DNA from: Leptolyngbyaceae cyanobacterium SM1_4_3
GTDB taxonomy: Bacteria > Cyanobacteriota > Cyanobacteriia > Elainellales > Elainellaceae
Assembly (NCBI GenBank): GCA_012031415.1
Contig: JAAUTN010000002.1
Location: forward strand, 1-64,000
Length of the DNA: 64,000 nucleotides
Direction of reading: 5' to 3'
Shown: positions 26,351-35,042 of the stretch, in pieces
Layout: each line of letters opens with the position of its first letter
How positions within the stretch are numbered: position 1 is the stretch's first letter
Position numbers and translations under genes: made by a program
The notes under the pieces: generated by a model
Told to the model about the DNA's origin: nothing
Databases searched by the model: none
The model's input: the letters and a program-made list of their open reading frames with translations, nothing else

Positions 26351-26552
26351 CCAATCAGCCTGTTTAACACTACTTAGCTTAAACATTGGCTTGAATAGGA
26401 TTTAACCGTTTAAACTGGGCTGATAGCTACAAGCAAGCGTTAAGTCACGATGAGAATCCCTTACGTTTTGCCATAGATGTCTCCTTGCAGGTCTACCGAG
26501 CTAGCAAATTCTGTGTTCCTGAACTGTATTTAGTCGCACTACCGATTTTTCA

Positions 26553-26984
26553 ATGGCTTCAGAACCACACCAAAACCATTTACTTATCATTGAGGACGAC
26601 AAAGGGCGACGAGAGTTTACCCTCGATAGCCCTGTCTACTCGATTGGTAGAGATCCCAAGTGCGATATTCGATTGGTTTCTCAGTTTGTTTCTCGCCGTC
26701 ATGCCACGCTGGTACAGCTTCCACATGAGGATGGCGGCTACTATTACCGCATTGTGGACGGCAATCTCAAAGGCAAGCCCAGTGCGAATGGCTTATTGAT
26801 CAATGGTCGAAAGTTTCAGGCACACGACCTGACAGACGAAGATAAGATCGTGTTCGGACCAAATGTTCATGCCATTTATTACTTGCTGAAGCGGGATGCC
26901 GTTTCGACTGTGCCACCCGATGAGTATGACATCACGCTGATTAGCCCTGGTATGGTTGGAGACCCAGAGGATCAGGGGCGCTAA
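26553..26984 (+). CDS. FHA-domain protein (second of tandem pair)
   Basis: This 143-residue paralogue of the preceding gene is another single FHA domain, with SIGRDPKCDIRLV, FVSRRHATLVQ and SANGLLINGRK. The two proteins align end to end, including the shared tail YDITLISPG, so they arose by tandem duplication and have since diverged. The conserved Arg, Ser and Asn of the phosphothreonine site are kept in both. They probably bind different phosphoprotein partners. A hairpin follows the stop codon. Confidence 0.93.
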   Translation: MASEPHQNHLLIIEDDKGRREFTLDSPVYSIGRDPKCDIRLVSQFVSRRHATLVQLPHEDGGYYYRIVDGNLKGKPSANGLLINGRKFQAHDLTDEDKIVFGPNVHAIYYLLKRDAVSTVPPDEYDITLISPGMVGDPEDQGR

Positions 26985-27006
26985 AAAAACAGAAGATCAA
27001 TAGTTT

Positions 27007-27032
27007 GAGTTCAGGCATAAATTCCTGAACTC
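27007..27032. terminator. Hairpin after the second FHA gene
   Basis: GAGTTCAGG and CCTGAACTC form a 9-bp stem with an 8-base AT-rich loop, 22 bp after the FHA stop and before a convergent gene. It is consistent with a terminator, though a strong T-tract is lacking. Confidence 0.5.
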
Positions 27033-27162
27033 GTTTGGGCTTCCTGGAGCAATGTGGAATAGGCTTAATGGCAGAGACTAAAGCTTGCCTGCTCTCTCAC
27101 TTCAGCGTTCTGCAATTCAGTCTTCTTTGAATCCAGCACTCTTCAACTAGCATTGACGCGTC

Positions 27163-27510
27163 CTAACTTGCGGCACTTTCCACCAGATGCCACTGCCTGT
27201 TATTGGCGATCGCCTGATTAACCAGGTCAAACATTTGACGACAGTGATTGTTGGTTTGTAAGGGCAATTCCTCGTTTTTGACCACAAAACTCATCCGCAC
27301 CTCTTCCTCAGTGGTTGGAAATCTGTCGATCAGCACTTCTACAGTCACCAACTTGGCAAAAGAGACACCACCTGGCACTTCACGCGCCATCAGATAGTCT
27401 CCTGTATCATAAATTACATCCAAATTACACGAGGTTAGGATGTCGGTCAGCAACTGCCGAAGATGATCAAAGGGAACTTCGATTGTAAATAGACTGGTGT
27501 AGCGAGCCAT
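27163..27510 (-). CDS. Conserved hypothetical protein, 115 residues
   Basis: I do not recognise a named family. The protein is soluble, with an alpha/beta pattern: YTSLFTIEVPFDHLRQLLTD, CNLDVIYDTGDYLMAREVPG and VTVEVLIDRFPTTEEEVRMS. The C-terminal helix is HCRQMFDLVNQAIANNRQWHLVE. No signal or membrane segment is seen. The steady beta-strand register and length suggest a small alpha/beta sandwich; similar proteins occur in other cyanobacteria as far as I recall. It is convergent with the FHA pair and divergent from tmk, so has its own promoter. Confidence 0.7.
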   Translation of the reverse strand: MARYTSLFTIEVPFDHLRQLLTDILTSCNLDVIYDTGDYLMAREVPGGVSFAKLVTVEVLIDRFPTTEEEVRMSFVVKNEELPLQTNNHCRQMFDLVNQAIANNRQWHLVESAAS

Positions 27511-27979
27511 AGGAAACCCCGGGCGTGCAACAACGTAAACAACTCATACCGGCCTGAATTCAAGATTATAGTCAAGACTCAGACATAACAAAAGCAAAAT
27601 CAAGCTTTACCCCAATATTTGCTAGATAGCTTGAAGCCACTTATAGCATACTAGCCCCTTCTCTTTGTGAATAGGGCTACAGGAAAAACAGGTGAACAAA
27701 TTCGGGTCGCCATCCCTGATAGAAGGACATTTGCCTTACAGACTGTCTGACCGCTCTAGTGACAGAGTAAGGTCTGTAGAAATTTACGTCCATTGGGCTT
27801 GCTCTTCAGGCTACTAATTAATCCAATTTGCAGCAAGCTCAAAAAAAATTAGGTTCCGTCAATTAGTTAAACTACTACTTCTATATGACCTTAGCGAGAA
27901 TTGTTTAAAGACGCTTCTGTCTAGTTGCTGAAGCGAATGCCTCGAATGCTAACTAATTCCAACAAGTGCTGATGATCAA
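27511..27979. other. Intergenic region between divergent genes
   Basis: These 469 bp separate a minus-strand hypothetical gene from tmk. The centre is AT-rich (A8 run near 27840). I see no convincing gene, tRNA or long inverted repeat. Promoters for both flanking genes are expected here. Confidence 0.5.
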
Positions 27980-28663
27980 ATGCAAGGCAAATTAATCGTA
28001 TTTGAAGGGGTGGAAGGAAGTGGAAAAACAACGCAACTGCGGCGATCGCAGACTTGGTTGCTAGCTCATTCTTTGTTCAACTGCCTGCAAACTCAGGGTT
28101 ATATTTCTCACCTGCTGGTTACCCGACAACCGGGTGGTACTGAACTGGGTCAGTCTATTCGCCAACTTTTGCTAGATTCCGCCCAGTCTCCAATTCAAGC
28201 TAAGGCCGAGCTATTGCTCTATGCAGCCGATCGCGCTCAGCACGTAGAAGAGTTGCTTAAGCCACAACTTTATCAGGGAGCGCTGATTTTGTGCGATCGC
28301 TATACCGACTCCACAGTGGCTTACCAGGGCTATGGACGCGGGTTAGACCTGAATCTGATCGATCAGCTAAATCAAGTCGCCACAGGGGGCTTAGACAGCA
28401 ATTTGACTCTATGGTTTGATCTAGATGTAGAGCAAGGGCTAGCGCGTACTAAACTACGAGGCAGCGCCGATCGCATCGAGCAAGACAGTCTGGCATTTCA
28501 TCAGCGCGTACAGCAGGGCTTTCGTGAACTAGCCAGCGCTAACCCCAACCGGATTGTGCGGATTGATGCGAGTTGCAGTGAAGCTGAGGTGAGTGAACAA
28601 GTTCAGGTGGTGTTACAGAAGTGGTTAATGCAGTGGTATCCAGCGGTTTTGCTCCACTCGTAG
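27980..28663 (+). CDS. tmk: Thymidylate kinase
   Basis: Tmk phosphorylates dTMP to dTDP for DNA synthesis. The 227-residue protein has the P-loop GVEGSGKTTQ, the DR-Y motif (CDRYTDSTVAYQGYGRG), TRQPGGTELG with the substrate-binding Arg, and the LID region. The N-terminal helix after the P-loop is slightly longer than usual (LRRSQTWLLAHSLFN). All catalytic residues are present. Its last 43 bp overlap the start of holB, so the two replication genes are probably translated together. Confidence 0.96.
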   Translation: MQGKLIVFEGVEGSGKTTQLRRSQTWLLAHSLFNCLQTQGYISHLLVTRQPGGTELGQSIRQLLLDSAQSPIQAKAELLLYAADRAQHVEELLKPQLYQGALILCDRYTDSTVAYQGYGRGLDLNLIDQLNQVATGGLDSNLTLWFDLDVEQGLARTKLRGSADRIEQDSLAFHQRVQQGFRELASANPNRIVRIDASCSEAEVSEQVQVVLQKWLMQWYPAVLLHS

Positions 28664-29580
28664 GTCAGGCTCCAGCAGTGGAGCTATTGACCCGCGCAGT
28701 GACGCAAAACCGCATTGCCCCAGCCTATTTGTTTACTGGCTCACAGGGAGTTGGGCGCAGTTTAGCGGCACGATGCTTTGCCGAACTGCTGTTGTCCAAT
28801 CCTCGAAAGTCCTCTGCTTCCCTGCGCCACCGCATTGATCAGGGCAACCACCCGGATTTGCTCTGGGTTGAGCCGACCTATTCACACCAGGGCAAGCTGC
28901 TGAGTCCGGCTGAGGCAGCCGAAATGGGACTGAAGCGCAAGACCCCGCCTGTGATTCGATTGGAACAGGTGCGGCAAATTGCCCAGTTTCTCGGTCGTCC
29001 GCCTTTAGAAGCGCCTCGCTCGGTAGTGGTGTTAAATCAGGCAGAAACGATGGCAGAAGCAGCGGCAAACGGCTTGCTGAAAACGCTGGAGGAGCCAGGA
29101 CAGGCGACACTGATTTTGCTTTCACCCAGTGTGGATGCTCTGCTGCCGACGCTGGTGTCTCGCTGTCAGAGGATTCCGTTTTACCGTCTGAGCGAAGAAA
29201 ATCTGGCTCAGGTGTTGACTCAGGCGGGACAGGCAGAAATTTTGCAGCAGCCGCAGGTGTTGGCGATCGCCCAGGGCAGTCCCGGAGAGGCGATCGCCAG
29301 TTGGCAGCAGCTTCAAGCTATTCCTTCAGAGTTGCTCGACGCAGCTACCCAGATTCCTTGTTCGGTGCGGGCAGCTTTAGAATTGGCGCGGCAAATTGAC
29401 AAAGCCCTAGACACAGAAACCCAGCTTTGGCTGATTACCTACCTCCAGCATCGCTACTGGCAGGCTCAAGCCAAGCCCGGTTTATTGCAGCAGCTAGAAA
29501 CAGCCCGTCGTCACCTGTTAAACAGTGTCCAGCCGCGTCTGGTCTGGGAAGTGACGCTGATGGCAATGGTAGATCTCTAA
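28621..29580 (+). CDS. holB: DNA polymerase III delta' subunit
   Basis: Delta' is part of the clamp loader. The 319-residue protein has the AAA+ layout: LVGQAPAVELLTRAV, the degenerate P-loop TGSQGVGRSLAAR (Arg where a catalytic P-loop has Lys), VVVLNQAETM as Walker-B-like strand, the SRC motif (LVSRCQRIPFYRL) that supplies the arginine finger, and a helical collar domain. The start is GTG at 28621 within the tmk end; a GTG four codons later is equally possible. The overlap with tmk implies an operon. Confidence 0.93.
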   Translation: MVNAVVSSGFAPLVGQAPAVELLTRAVTQNRIAPAYLFTGSQGVGRSLAARCFAELLLSNPRKSSASLRHRIDQGNHPDLLWVEPTYSHQGKLLSPAEAAEMGLKRKTPPVIRLEQVRQIAQFLGRPPLEAPRSVVVLNQAETMAEAAANGLLKTLEEPGQATLILLSPSVDALLPTLVSRCQRIPFYRLSEENLAQVLTQAGQAEILQQPQVLAIAQGSPGEAIASWQQLQAIPSELLDAATQIPCSVRAALELARQIDKALDTETQLWLITYLQHRYWQAQAKPGLLQQLETARRHLLNSVQPRLVWEVTLMAMVDL

Positions 29581-29664
29581 TTTGCTCCTCCGAAAGATGG
29601 CCATTTCGAGTAGAAAAGCTAATCTACCGAAGTACCTGTAACCAGCCATTTGAGGAGCCGTTTT

Positions 29665-30471
29665 ATGAAGGGATTGAAGGGCAAGAATGTTTTGGTGACG
29701 GGGGCAACATCTGGAATTGGGCAGGCGATCGCCGTTCGGTTTGCTCAGGAGGGGGCAAACGTCGCGCTTAACTACCGCAAAAGCCCAGAACATACGGAAC
29801 AAACGCAAGCCATGATTGACGAGGTATGCAGTCAGGTCAAGGGCTGCGGAGTCAAGGATTTTCCGGTGCAGGGAGATGTTTCCAAAGAGGAAGACATCAT
29901 CGAAATGGTAGATGAAGTGGTTGGACAGTTGGGTAGCCTCGACATTCTCATCAACAATGCCGGAATTCAAACCGAGTCGCCTTCCCACGAAATCGAGGCG
30001 GCTGACTTTGACCGAGTGCTAAATGTAAACCTGCGCGGAGCCTATTTGTGTGCCAGACAAGCCTTGAAACACTTCCTGGCAACTGAAAAACCTGGAGTGA
30101 TTATCAACGTCTCCAGCGTCCACGAAATTATTCCTCGCCCCCTCTATTTGAGCTATTCAATTAGCAAAGGCGGCATGGAGAATATGACCCGTTCGTTGGC
30201 GTTGGAATATGCCGATCGCGGCATTCGGGTGAATGCGATCGCCCCTGGCGCAACGATTACTCCCATTAACGAATCCTGGGTTAATGATCCCGAAGAGAAG
30301 TCAGTTGTAGAAAGCCACATTCCGATGAAACGGGCAGGCACCGCCGCAGAAATGGCAGCGATTACGGCCTTCCTAGCGTCCGATGAAGCTGCTTATATGA
30401 CGGGGCAAACGCTGTTTGTAGATGGTGGGCTGACTCTCTATGCCGATTTCCGCACCCCCTGGTCGGCATAA
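29665..30471 (+). CDS. SDR-family oxidoreductase (glucose 1-dehydrogenase-like)
   Basis: The ATG at 29665 follows a GAGGAG ribosome-binding site. The 268-residue protein has the classical SDR signature: TGATSGIGQAIA for NAD(P) binding, NNAG (INNAGIQ), the catalytic Ser in NVSSVHEII, and YSISKGG giving YxxxK. The Ser/Tyr/Lys triad is intact. The SVHE block is shared with the other SDR at 50539 and is typical of the glucose 1-dehydrogenase group, so a sugar or polyol substrate is likely but unproved. It stands alone between holB and a broken two-partner-secretion gene. Confidence 0.9.
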   Translation: MKGLKGKNVLVTGATSGIGQAIAVRFAQEGANVALNYRKSPEHTEQTQAMIDEVCSQVKGCGVKDFPVQGDVSKEEDIIEMVDEVVGQLGSLDILINNAGIQTESPSHEIEAADFDRVLNVNLRGAYLCARQALKHFLATEKPGVIINVSSVHEIIPRPLYLSYSISKGGMENMTRSLALEYADRGIRVNAIAPGATITPINESWVNDPEEKSVVESHIPMKRAGTAAEMAAITAFLASDEAAYMTGQTLFVDGGLTLYADFRTPWSA

Positions 30472-30621
30472 AAAACGCAAGGGCGATCGCCCGCCCCTGA
30501 AATAAACCAAAAGTGACAAAATTTTTAATTCCTTCCTCTATACGAACTCTACCTTCCGCGTCTATTCTGATAGCGACGGCGTTGAGGTCTGTTTAGACAC
30601 TGGAAATTTGTGGGAGGGAGG

Positions 30622-32654
30622 ATGCCTCACAGCAATCAAGAATGGCGATCGCACTGGCTTTCTAGCCTGGTGTTTGCTGGAGTATGGGCAGTATCAATTG
30701 AGCTATCTGGAACAGGTTGCCCTATCCAATTGAGTTTTGCTGAACGGGCGATCGCCCAAACGCCTCCTGATACTTCCACAAAAGCTGAATTGCCAGAAGC
30801 CCATCCACCTTCCATTCAAGCAGCAGATCAGCCAGAATCGTGGCTCCCCTCTTTGGATTGCAAATTTAATCAAGTAGGGTGTGTTAAGCAAAGCCGTAAC
30901 GCACCAGAAGCTTTCAGAAGGGTGCGTTACGCCGCACTAACGCACCCTACAAAAATTGCTGATTTAACCCACGATCCTTTAGAAGAGGAGTTGGAGATCC
31001 AGATAAGCCCCAGTCAACCTACCGAAATAGCTCAAGTCTCTGAACCGCCCTCACTAGAACCGCTGCCCGAACCTGAGCCACTGCAACCCCTGCCGCCCCC
31101 CGAAGAGTTACTAGAAACGCCCCCTGCTACTTCCCCCGACGGAATTCCAGGAGAATTACCAGAAACAATTACGGTGAGCGGCTTTGAGGTAGTTGGCAGC
31201 ACCGTTTTTGATGACGCAACACTGGCAGAAGCGACTGCCCCTTTCACCAATCGCCCGATTTCCTTTGCCGAATTGCTTCAGGCGCGATCGGCGGTAACGC
31301 AGCTATACATTGATGCGGGCTATGTCACCTCTGGAGCGCTGATTCCTCCTCAAACTCTGGAAGATGGAATTGTCACAATTCAAGTAATCGAGGGCAGCCT
31401 GGAAGAAATTGTCGTAACTGGAAATCGCCGCCTCAACTCCCGCTACATCCGAGAACGACTGGAACTGGCGGCTGAGCCACCGCTAAATGTGCCTCGTTTG
31501 TTAGAAGGACTGCAACTGCTGCAACTTGACCCGCTGATTGAGAATATTTCAGCAGAGCTATCGGCGGGTTTGCGTCCGGGCACTAGTTTGCTTCAGGTAG
31601 AAGTGACCGAGGCAGACACGTTTGCCGTGCAGCTATCGGCGGATAATGGGCGATCGCCACCGTTGGCAGCTTTCGCCGTCGTATCCAGGTAAGTGAGGCA
31701 AATTTGCTCGGCTTGGGCGATGGCTTGAGCATCGGCTACAGCAACACGGAAGGTAGCGATGGACTGGATGCCAGCTACACATTGCCGCTCAATCCTCGTA
31801 ACGGCACGCTCAATTTTAGCTATGGCACCACATCCAGTGAAGTAATCGAAGATCCGTTTAACTTTCTCGATATTCAGTCCGAGTCGCGCTACTACGAAAT
31901 TACCTATCGCCAACCGCTCATTCTCACGCCAACCGAAGAATTTGCCCTGAGCCTGACCGCCTCTCGCCGTGAAAGTGAGAGCGAATTCCTGGAAGAGCTA
32001 ATTGGAGAAGCGCTTCCCTTTCCCTCTTTGGGCGCAGATGCGGAAGGACGAACGCGGGTTTCAGCCCTGCGGTTTTCCCAAGAATGGACGCGCCAGGGTA
32101 GTCGTCAGGTGTGGGCAGCGCGATCGCAATTTAGCCTGGGTCTAGATGCGCTCAACTCTACTGTTAATGAAGACAACATCCCCGACAGCCGTTTCTTTGC
32201 CTGGCGCGGGCAGGGGCAGTATGTGCGGTTGCTGGCACCCGATACGCTGCTGCTGGTGCGGGCAGACATTCAGCTTGCGGATGAAGGGGTAGTGCCGCTG
32301 GAGCAATTTGGCATCGGCGGTCAGCAAACCGTGCGAGGCTATCGTCAAGACTTTTTACTCACCGATAATGGCGCATTGCTGTCAGCCGAGGTGCGTTTGC
32401 CAATTTTAAGAGTTCGCAACATTGATGGACTGCTGCAACTGGTGCCATTTTTCGACATCGGCACGGGTTGGAATGCAGGCGAAGATCCTGATCCCAATAC
32501 GTTAATTGGCATCGGGGCAGGGTTGCAGTGGCGGCAGGGCGATCGCCTCACCGCTCGGCTTGATTTTGGGCTTCCGCTGGTTTCAGTTGACTCTGAGGGC
32601 ACAACATGGCAAGAAGACGGCATATATTTTTCCATCGTTTACACGCCGTTTTGA
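30622..32654 (+). pseudogene. TpsB/ShlB/FhaC-type outer-membrane transporter, frameshifted
   Basis: The start ATG at 30622 follows GGGAGGGAGG. The product would have a signal sequence, a Pro-rich linker, a POTRA domain (ITVSGFEVVGSTVFDDATLA, then IEGSLEEIVVTGNRRLNSRY) and a 16-strand beta-barrel with LLGLGDGLSIGYSNTEG and GIGGQQTVRGYRQDF. At about 31658 the frame breaks: one frame reads GRSPPLAAFAVVSR and stops, while the phase-shifted reading VGSFRRRIQVSEANLL is the family continuation. A single missing base just after a HIP1 octamer accounts for it. TpsB proteins export large TpsA adhesins or hemolysins through the outer membrane. No TpsA is present; a damaged CHAT gene follows. Confidence 0.9.
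30874..30950. repeat. Inverted-repeat element inserted in the TpsB linker
   Basis: GTAGGGTGTGTTAAGC at the left and the complement of TAACGCACCCTAC at the right are matching ends, with an inner pair GTAACGCACC / GGTGCGTTAC. It lies in the non-conserved linker before the POTRA domain and the reading frame stays open through it (…QSRNAPEAFRRVRYAAL…). This is a common cyanobacterial repeat type. Confidence 0.78.
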
Positions 32655-33305
32655 AAGGGGAAAAAGGGAAGGGCGATCGCTTCTCAATTACCCCAATTGC
32701 CCGCTACTTTCTGCTGGCTACCCTGGCAGCACTGTTTTGCGCTTTGACTAAATCAATCAGTTCAGTTTGCTGGTTGAAACTGACCAGATTCCAGCCGCGC
32801 AAGCTCTGATCCCGCTCATCCAGTCTCAGTTAGACGACTTACCTGTTAGCCGCGCCAAAATTTACGCTCAGGTTAACTTTGCTCAAAGCTTGAATCGTCT
32901 AGGTCAAACGGCATCCTCATTGCCCAGCACCTATCCCGCTCAACTCCTGAGCATCGCCCGCACTGACGCTCAAAGTTTGGCAGACCCCAGAGCTGAATCG
33001 TTTGCGCTGGGCAGTTTTGGGGCGCTCTATGAACAGACTCAGCAGTGGGCGATCGCCAAGCTGCACTGGGACTAGCCGGAGTCGCCGTTAGAGCAGGCGC
33101 ACGCAGCACTCTAACTACCCTCTGGCAGGTCAGTGACGAAGCCACCGCCCTGCTCATGAGTCGCTTTTACTCTGAACTGGCAAACAGCACCGTCACTAAA
33201 GCCGAAGCACTGCGCCGCGCCCAGCTTTCCATTTTGGAAATTGACCGATTCCGCCGACATCCTTTCTACTGGGCAGCTTACGTCATGGTCGGCAACTGGC
33301 TGTGA
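32606..33305 (+). pseudogene. TPR-CHAT protein remnant with internal deletions
   Basis: An ATG at 32606, inside the TpsB end, opens a signal-like N-terminus (FSITPIARYFLLATLAALFC). The sequence soon shifts frame to a TPR-like stretch (LIPLIQSQLDDLPVSRAKIY ... ESFALGSFGALYEQTQQW). It then jumps to the very end of a CHAT caspase-like domain in another frame: GDRQAALGLAGVAVRAGARS, SDEATALLMSRFYSEL and HPFYWAAYVMVGNWL. The catalytic His and Cys and most of the TPRs are gone. The join at 33049-33056 is a HIP1 octamer. CHAT-TPR genes often accompany two-partner-secretion loci in cyanobacteria, so this is the decayed partner of the upstream TpsB. Confidence 0.87.
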
Positions 33306-33355
33306 CCTGTCGTAACAATTCCTTACAATAGAATCAGTTCCTTCACGAAAGCACC

Positions 33356-34129
33356 ATGCACTTAACCTGGTTAGATAGCAATTCCTGGCTGATTGAGATG
33401 GGCAGAAAGCGAGTTTTGCTTGATCCCTGGCTGGTCGGACCACTGGTGTTTGGCAACATGAACTGGCTGTTTAAGGGAGAACGAACATCGCCCCGCCCCA
33501 TTCCCGACTCGATTGATCTAATCCTGCTGTCTCAGGGTTTAGAGGATCACGCCCACCCTGCCACACTTCAGCAACTCGATCGCCAAATTCCTGTCGTTGC
33601 GTCTCCCAATGCCGCCAAAGTCGTACAAGGATTAGGCTACACCCAGATCACAACCCTGGCTCATGAAGAAACTACAGCAGTCGGAGATCTGGAAATCCGC
33701 GCAACCCCTGGCTCACCCATTGGACCACTGCTGACTGAGAATGGCTATTTGCTCAAAGATTTAACCACAGGCACCAAACTTTACTACGAACCACACGGAT
33801 ATCATTCAACTTCGATCAAAGAATTTGCTCCCGTTGATGTCGTGATCACTCCAGTCGTCACTCTAGAAATACCGCTGCTTGGCCCCGTCATTCAAGGCAA
33901 AAAAACTGTCTTAGAGGTTGTGCAATGGCTACAGCCCAAAGTGCTTTTACCCACCGCAGCAGGCGGAGATGTCGGATTTGAAGGCATTTTGCAGTCATTG
34001 TTACGGGCGAGTGGAAGTATTGAAGAGTTGCGATCGCTCCTAACTCAACACCAACTTTCTACCCAGGTGGTTGATTTGAGGCCAGGGGAGCGGTATGAAC
34101 CATTGGCGATCGCTACTTCAGGATCATGA
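33356..34129 (+). CDS. Metallo-beta-lactamase-fold protein (UlaG-like)
   Basis: This 257-residue protein is a single MBL-fold domain of the UlaG-like group: MHLTWLDSNSWLIEMGRKRV, LLDPWLVGP, the metal block SQGLEDHAHP (where the usual His-x-His is replaced by Ser-Gln-Gly-Leu-Glu before Asp-His), and YYEPHGYHS. The divergence of the first metal ligands leaves hydrolase activity uncertain; Asp-His and later His residues are kept. Homologues with this variant are found in plants and cyanobacteria as far as I recall. No membrane segment or signal. It is single, 50 bp after the CHAT remnant. Confidence 0.82.
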   Translation: MHLTWLDSNSWLIEMGRKRVLLDPWLVGPLVFGNMNWLFKGERTSPRPIPDSIDLILLSQGLEDHAHPATLQQLDRQIPVVASPNAAKVVQGLGYTQITTLAHEETTAVGDLEIRATPGSPIGPLLTENGYLLKDLTTGTKLYYEPHGYHSTSIKEFAPVDVVITPVVTLEIPLLGPVIQGKKTVLEVVQWLQPKVLLPTAAGGDVGFEGILQSLLRASGSIEELRSLLTQHQLSTQVVDLRPGERYEPLAIATSGS

Positions 34130-34171
34130 ATTGCATAAGATCAAGAAATCAAGAGGGGAAAAGGAGGGAAA

Positions 34172-34378
34172 ATGGTTAACACTTTACCTGTGCCACCCTT
34201 AGTGACTGATGCCTGGGTAAAAGCCACCTGGGAGGAGTTTTTAGCGCTGGCAGATTATCCAGAACTGGAGAGAGCCAGATTCTACTATGACAAAGGCTAC
34301 ATGAGGGCTGAGACAACGCCGACTGGCTCCGGACACAGTCAGGACAACACATTACTCTCTCGAACGGTTAGTCTTTGA
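34172..34378 (+). pseudogene. Uma2-family endonuclease fragment (C-terminally truncated)
   Basis: The ATG at 34172 and GAGG upstream look native. The 68 residues match a Uma2 (DUF820) N-terminus: WEEFLALADYPELERARFYY, then GYMRAETTPTGSGHSQDNTL. The sequence diverges and stops at 34378, where an intact protein would continue for more than 100 residues with the PD-(D/E)XK nuclease core. It abuts a similarly truncated toxin gene on the other strand. Confidence 0.82.
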
Positions 34379-34585
34379 GGATCCTAGCTGTCGTACTTCT
34401 TCTGGAAAAATTTCATGTTCGACTGCTAGAACACAGCGTCGAGGCTGCTCCTGTAGAGTAGCAATAGCATTCATCAATCCTCGAAACCAGCGATCGGCAA
34501 ACTCAGAATTGCGCTCTCGATACCAGCAGTAGGCTTGTTCAATCTGAGCTTCTGCAACTGGGGTGATTTCAACCTGAAATGTCAT
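34352..34585 (-). pseudogene. RelE/ParE-family toxin, C-terminally truncated
   Basis: The ATG at 34585 is the family start: MTFQVEITPVAEAQIEQAY, then YRERNSEFADRWFRGLMNAIA, LQEQPRRCVLAVEHEIFPEE and VRQL. The last strands (usually LLYGKRRGTYRILF and a terminal His region) are replaced by an unrelated tail GSSKTNRSRE. The catalytic C-terminal part is thus lost and the toxin is probably dead. The antitoxin gene overlaps the start by 17 bp. The break point near 34383 is also where the Uma2 fragment ends. Confidence 0.82.
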
Positions 34586-34832
34586 ACTTTTGCTGCATCG
34601 TTTGGACAAAATCCCCAATTGGGCGAGTTTGTCCTGCATCAACCTCGTCAAAACCTTGCTGAATACCTGCAATAGTTTCTAGTTGGTCGATCAATTGGCG
34701 AAGTTTGCCTGGATCGATTTTGCCAGAATCCAGAAAAGTAATGAGAACCTGGGTGCGATCGCTTACATTCTCAGGTAGCTCAGTCAGTTCAATTTGCCCA
34801 TTCCGATAAGTACCTTCGACCGTTTTGAGCAT
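34569..34832 (-). CDS. Antitoxin partner of the RelE/ParE-type toxin
   Basis: The ATG at 34832 (MLKTVEGTYRNGQIELTELP) is better than the one ten codons upstream. The 87-residue protein has a beta-rich N-terminus of the kind in small cyanobacterial antitoxins (TVEGTYRNGQIEL, NVSDRTQVLITFLDSG) and a helical C-terminus (GKLRQLIDQLETIAGI) ending in DISG. It overlaps the toxin by 17 bp, the usual order of antitoxin first. It would bind the toxin and repress the operon. With the toxin truncated, it is an orphan, possibly still able to neutralise related toxins. Confidence 0.78.
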   Translation of the reverse strand: MLKTVEGTYRNGQIELTELPENVSDRTQVLITFLDSGKIDPGKLRQLIDQLETIAGIQQGFDEVDAGQTRPIGDFVQTMQQKYDISG

Positions 34833-35042
34833 GGATTTATTGAAGTTAGTTACTCTATACAATTTTACTTGCTCTTCTCTATCCTTTGCTGATCTAATCT
34901 GCTAAATTTTCTGAGCAAAGATCTTCATAGTCGGCATAACAAGCCCCTTTTGAGATAGAAGCCACTTGTTGGCGATCGCCCCCTCGCCCATTCCAACCCA
35001 TAGTTGCGTAAGCTCTAAAGGTGTGGACTTTCTTCATCGGGC

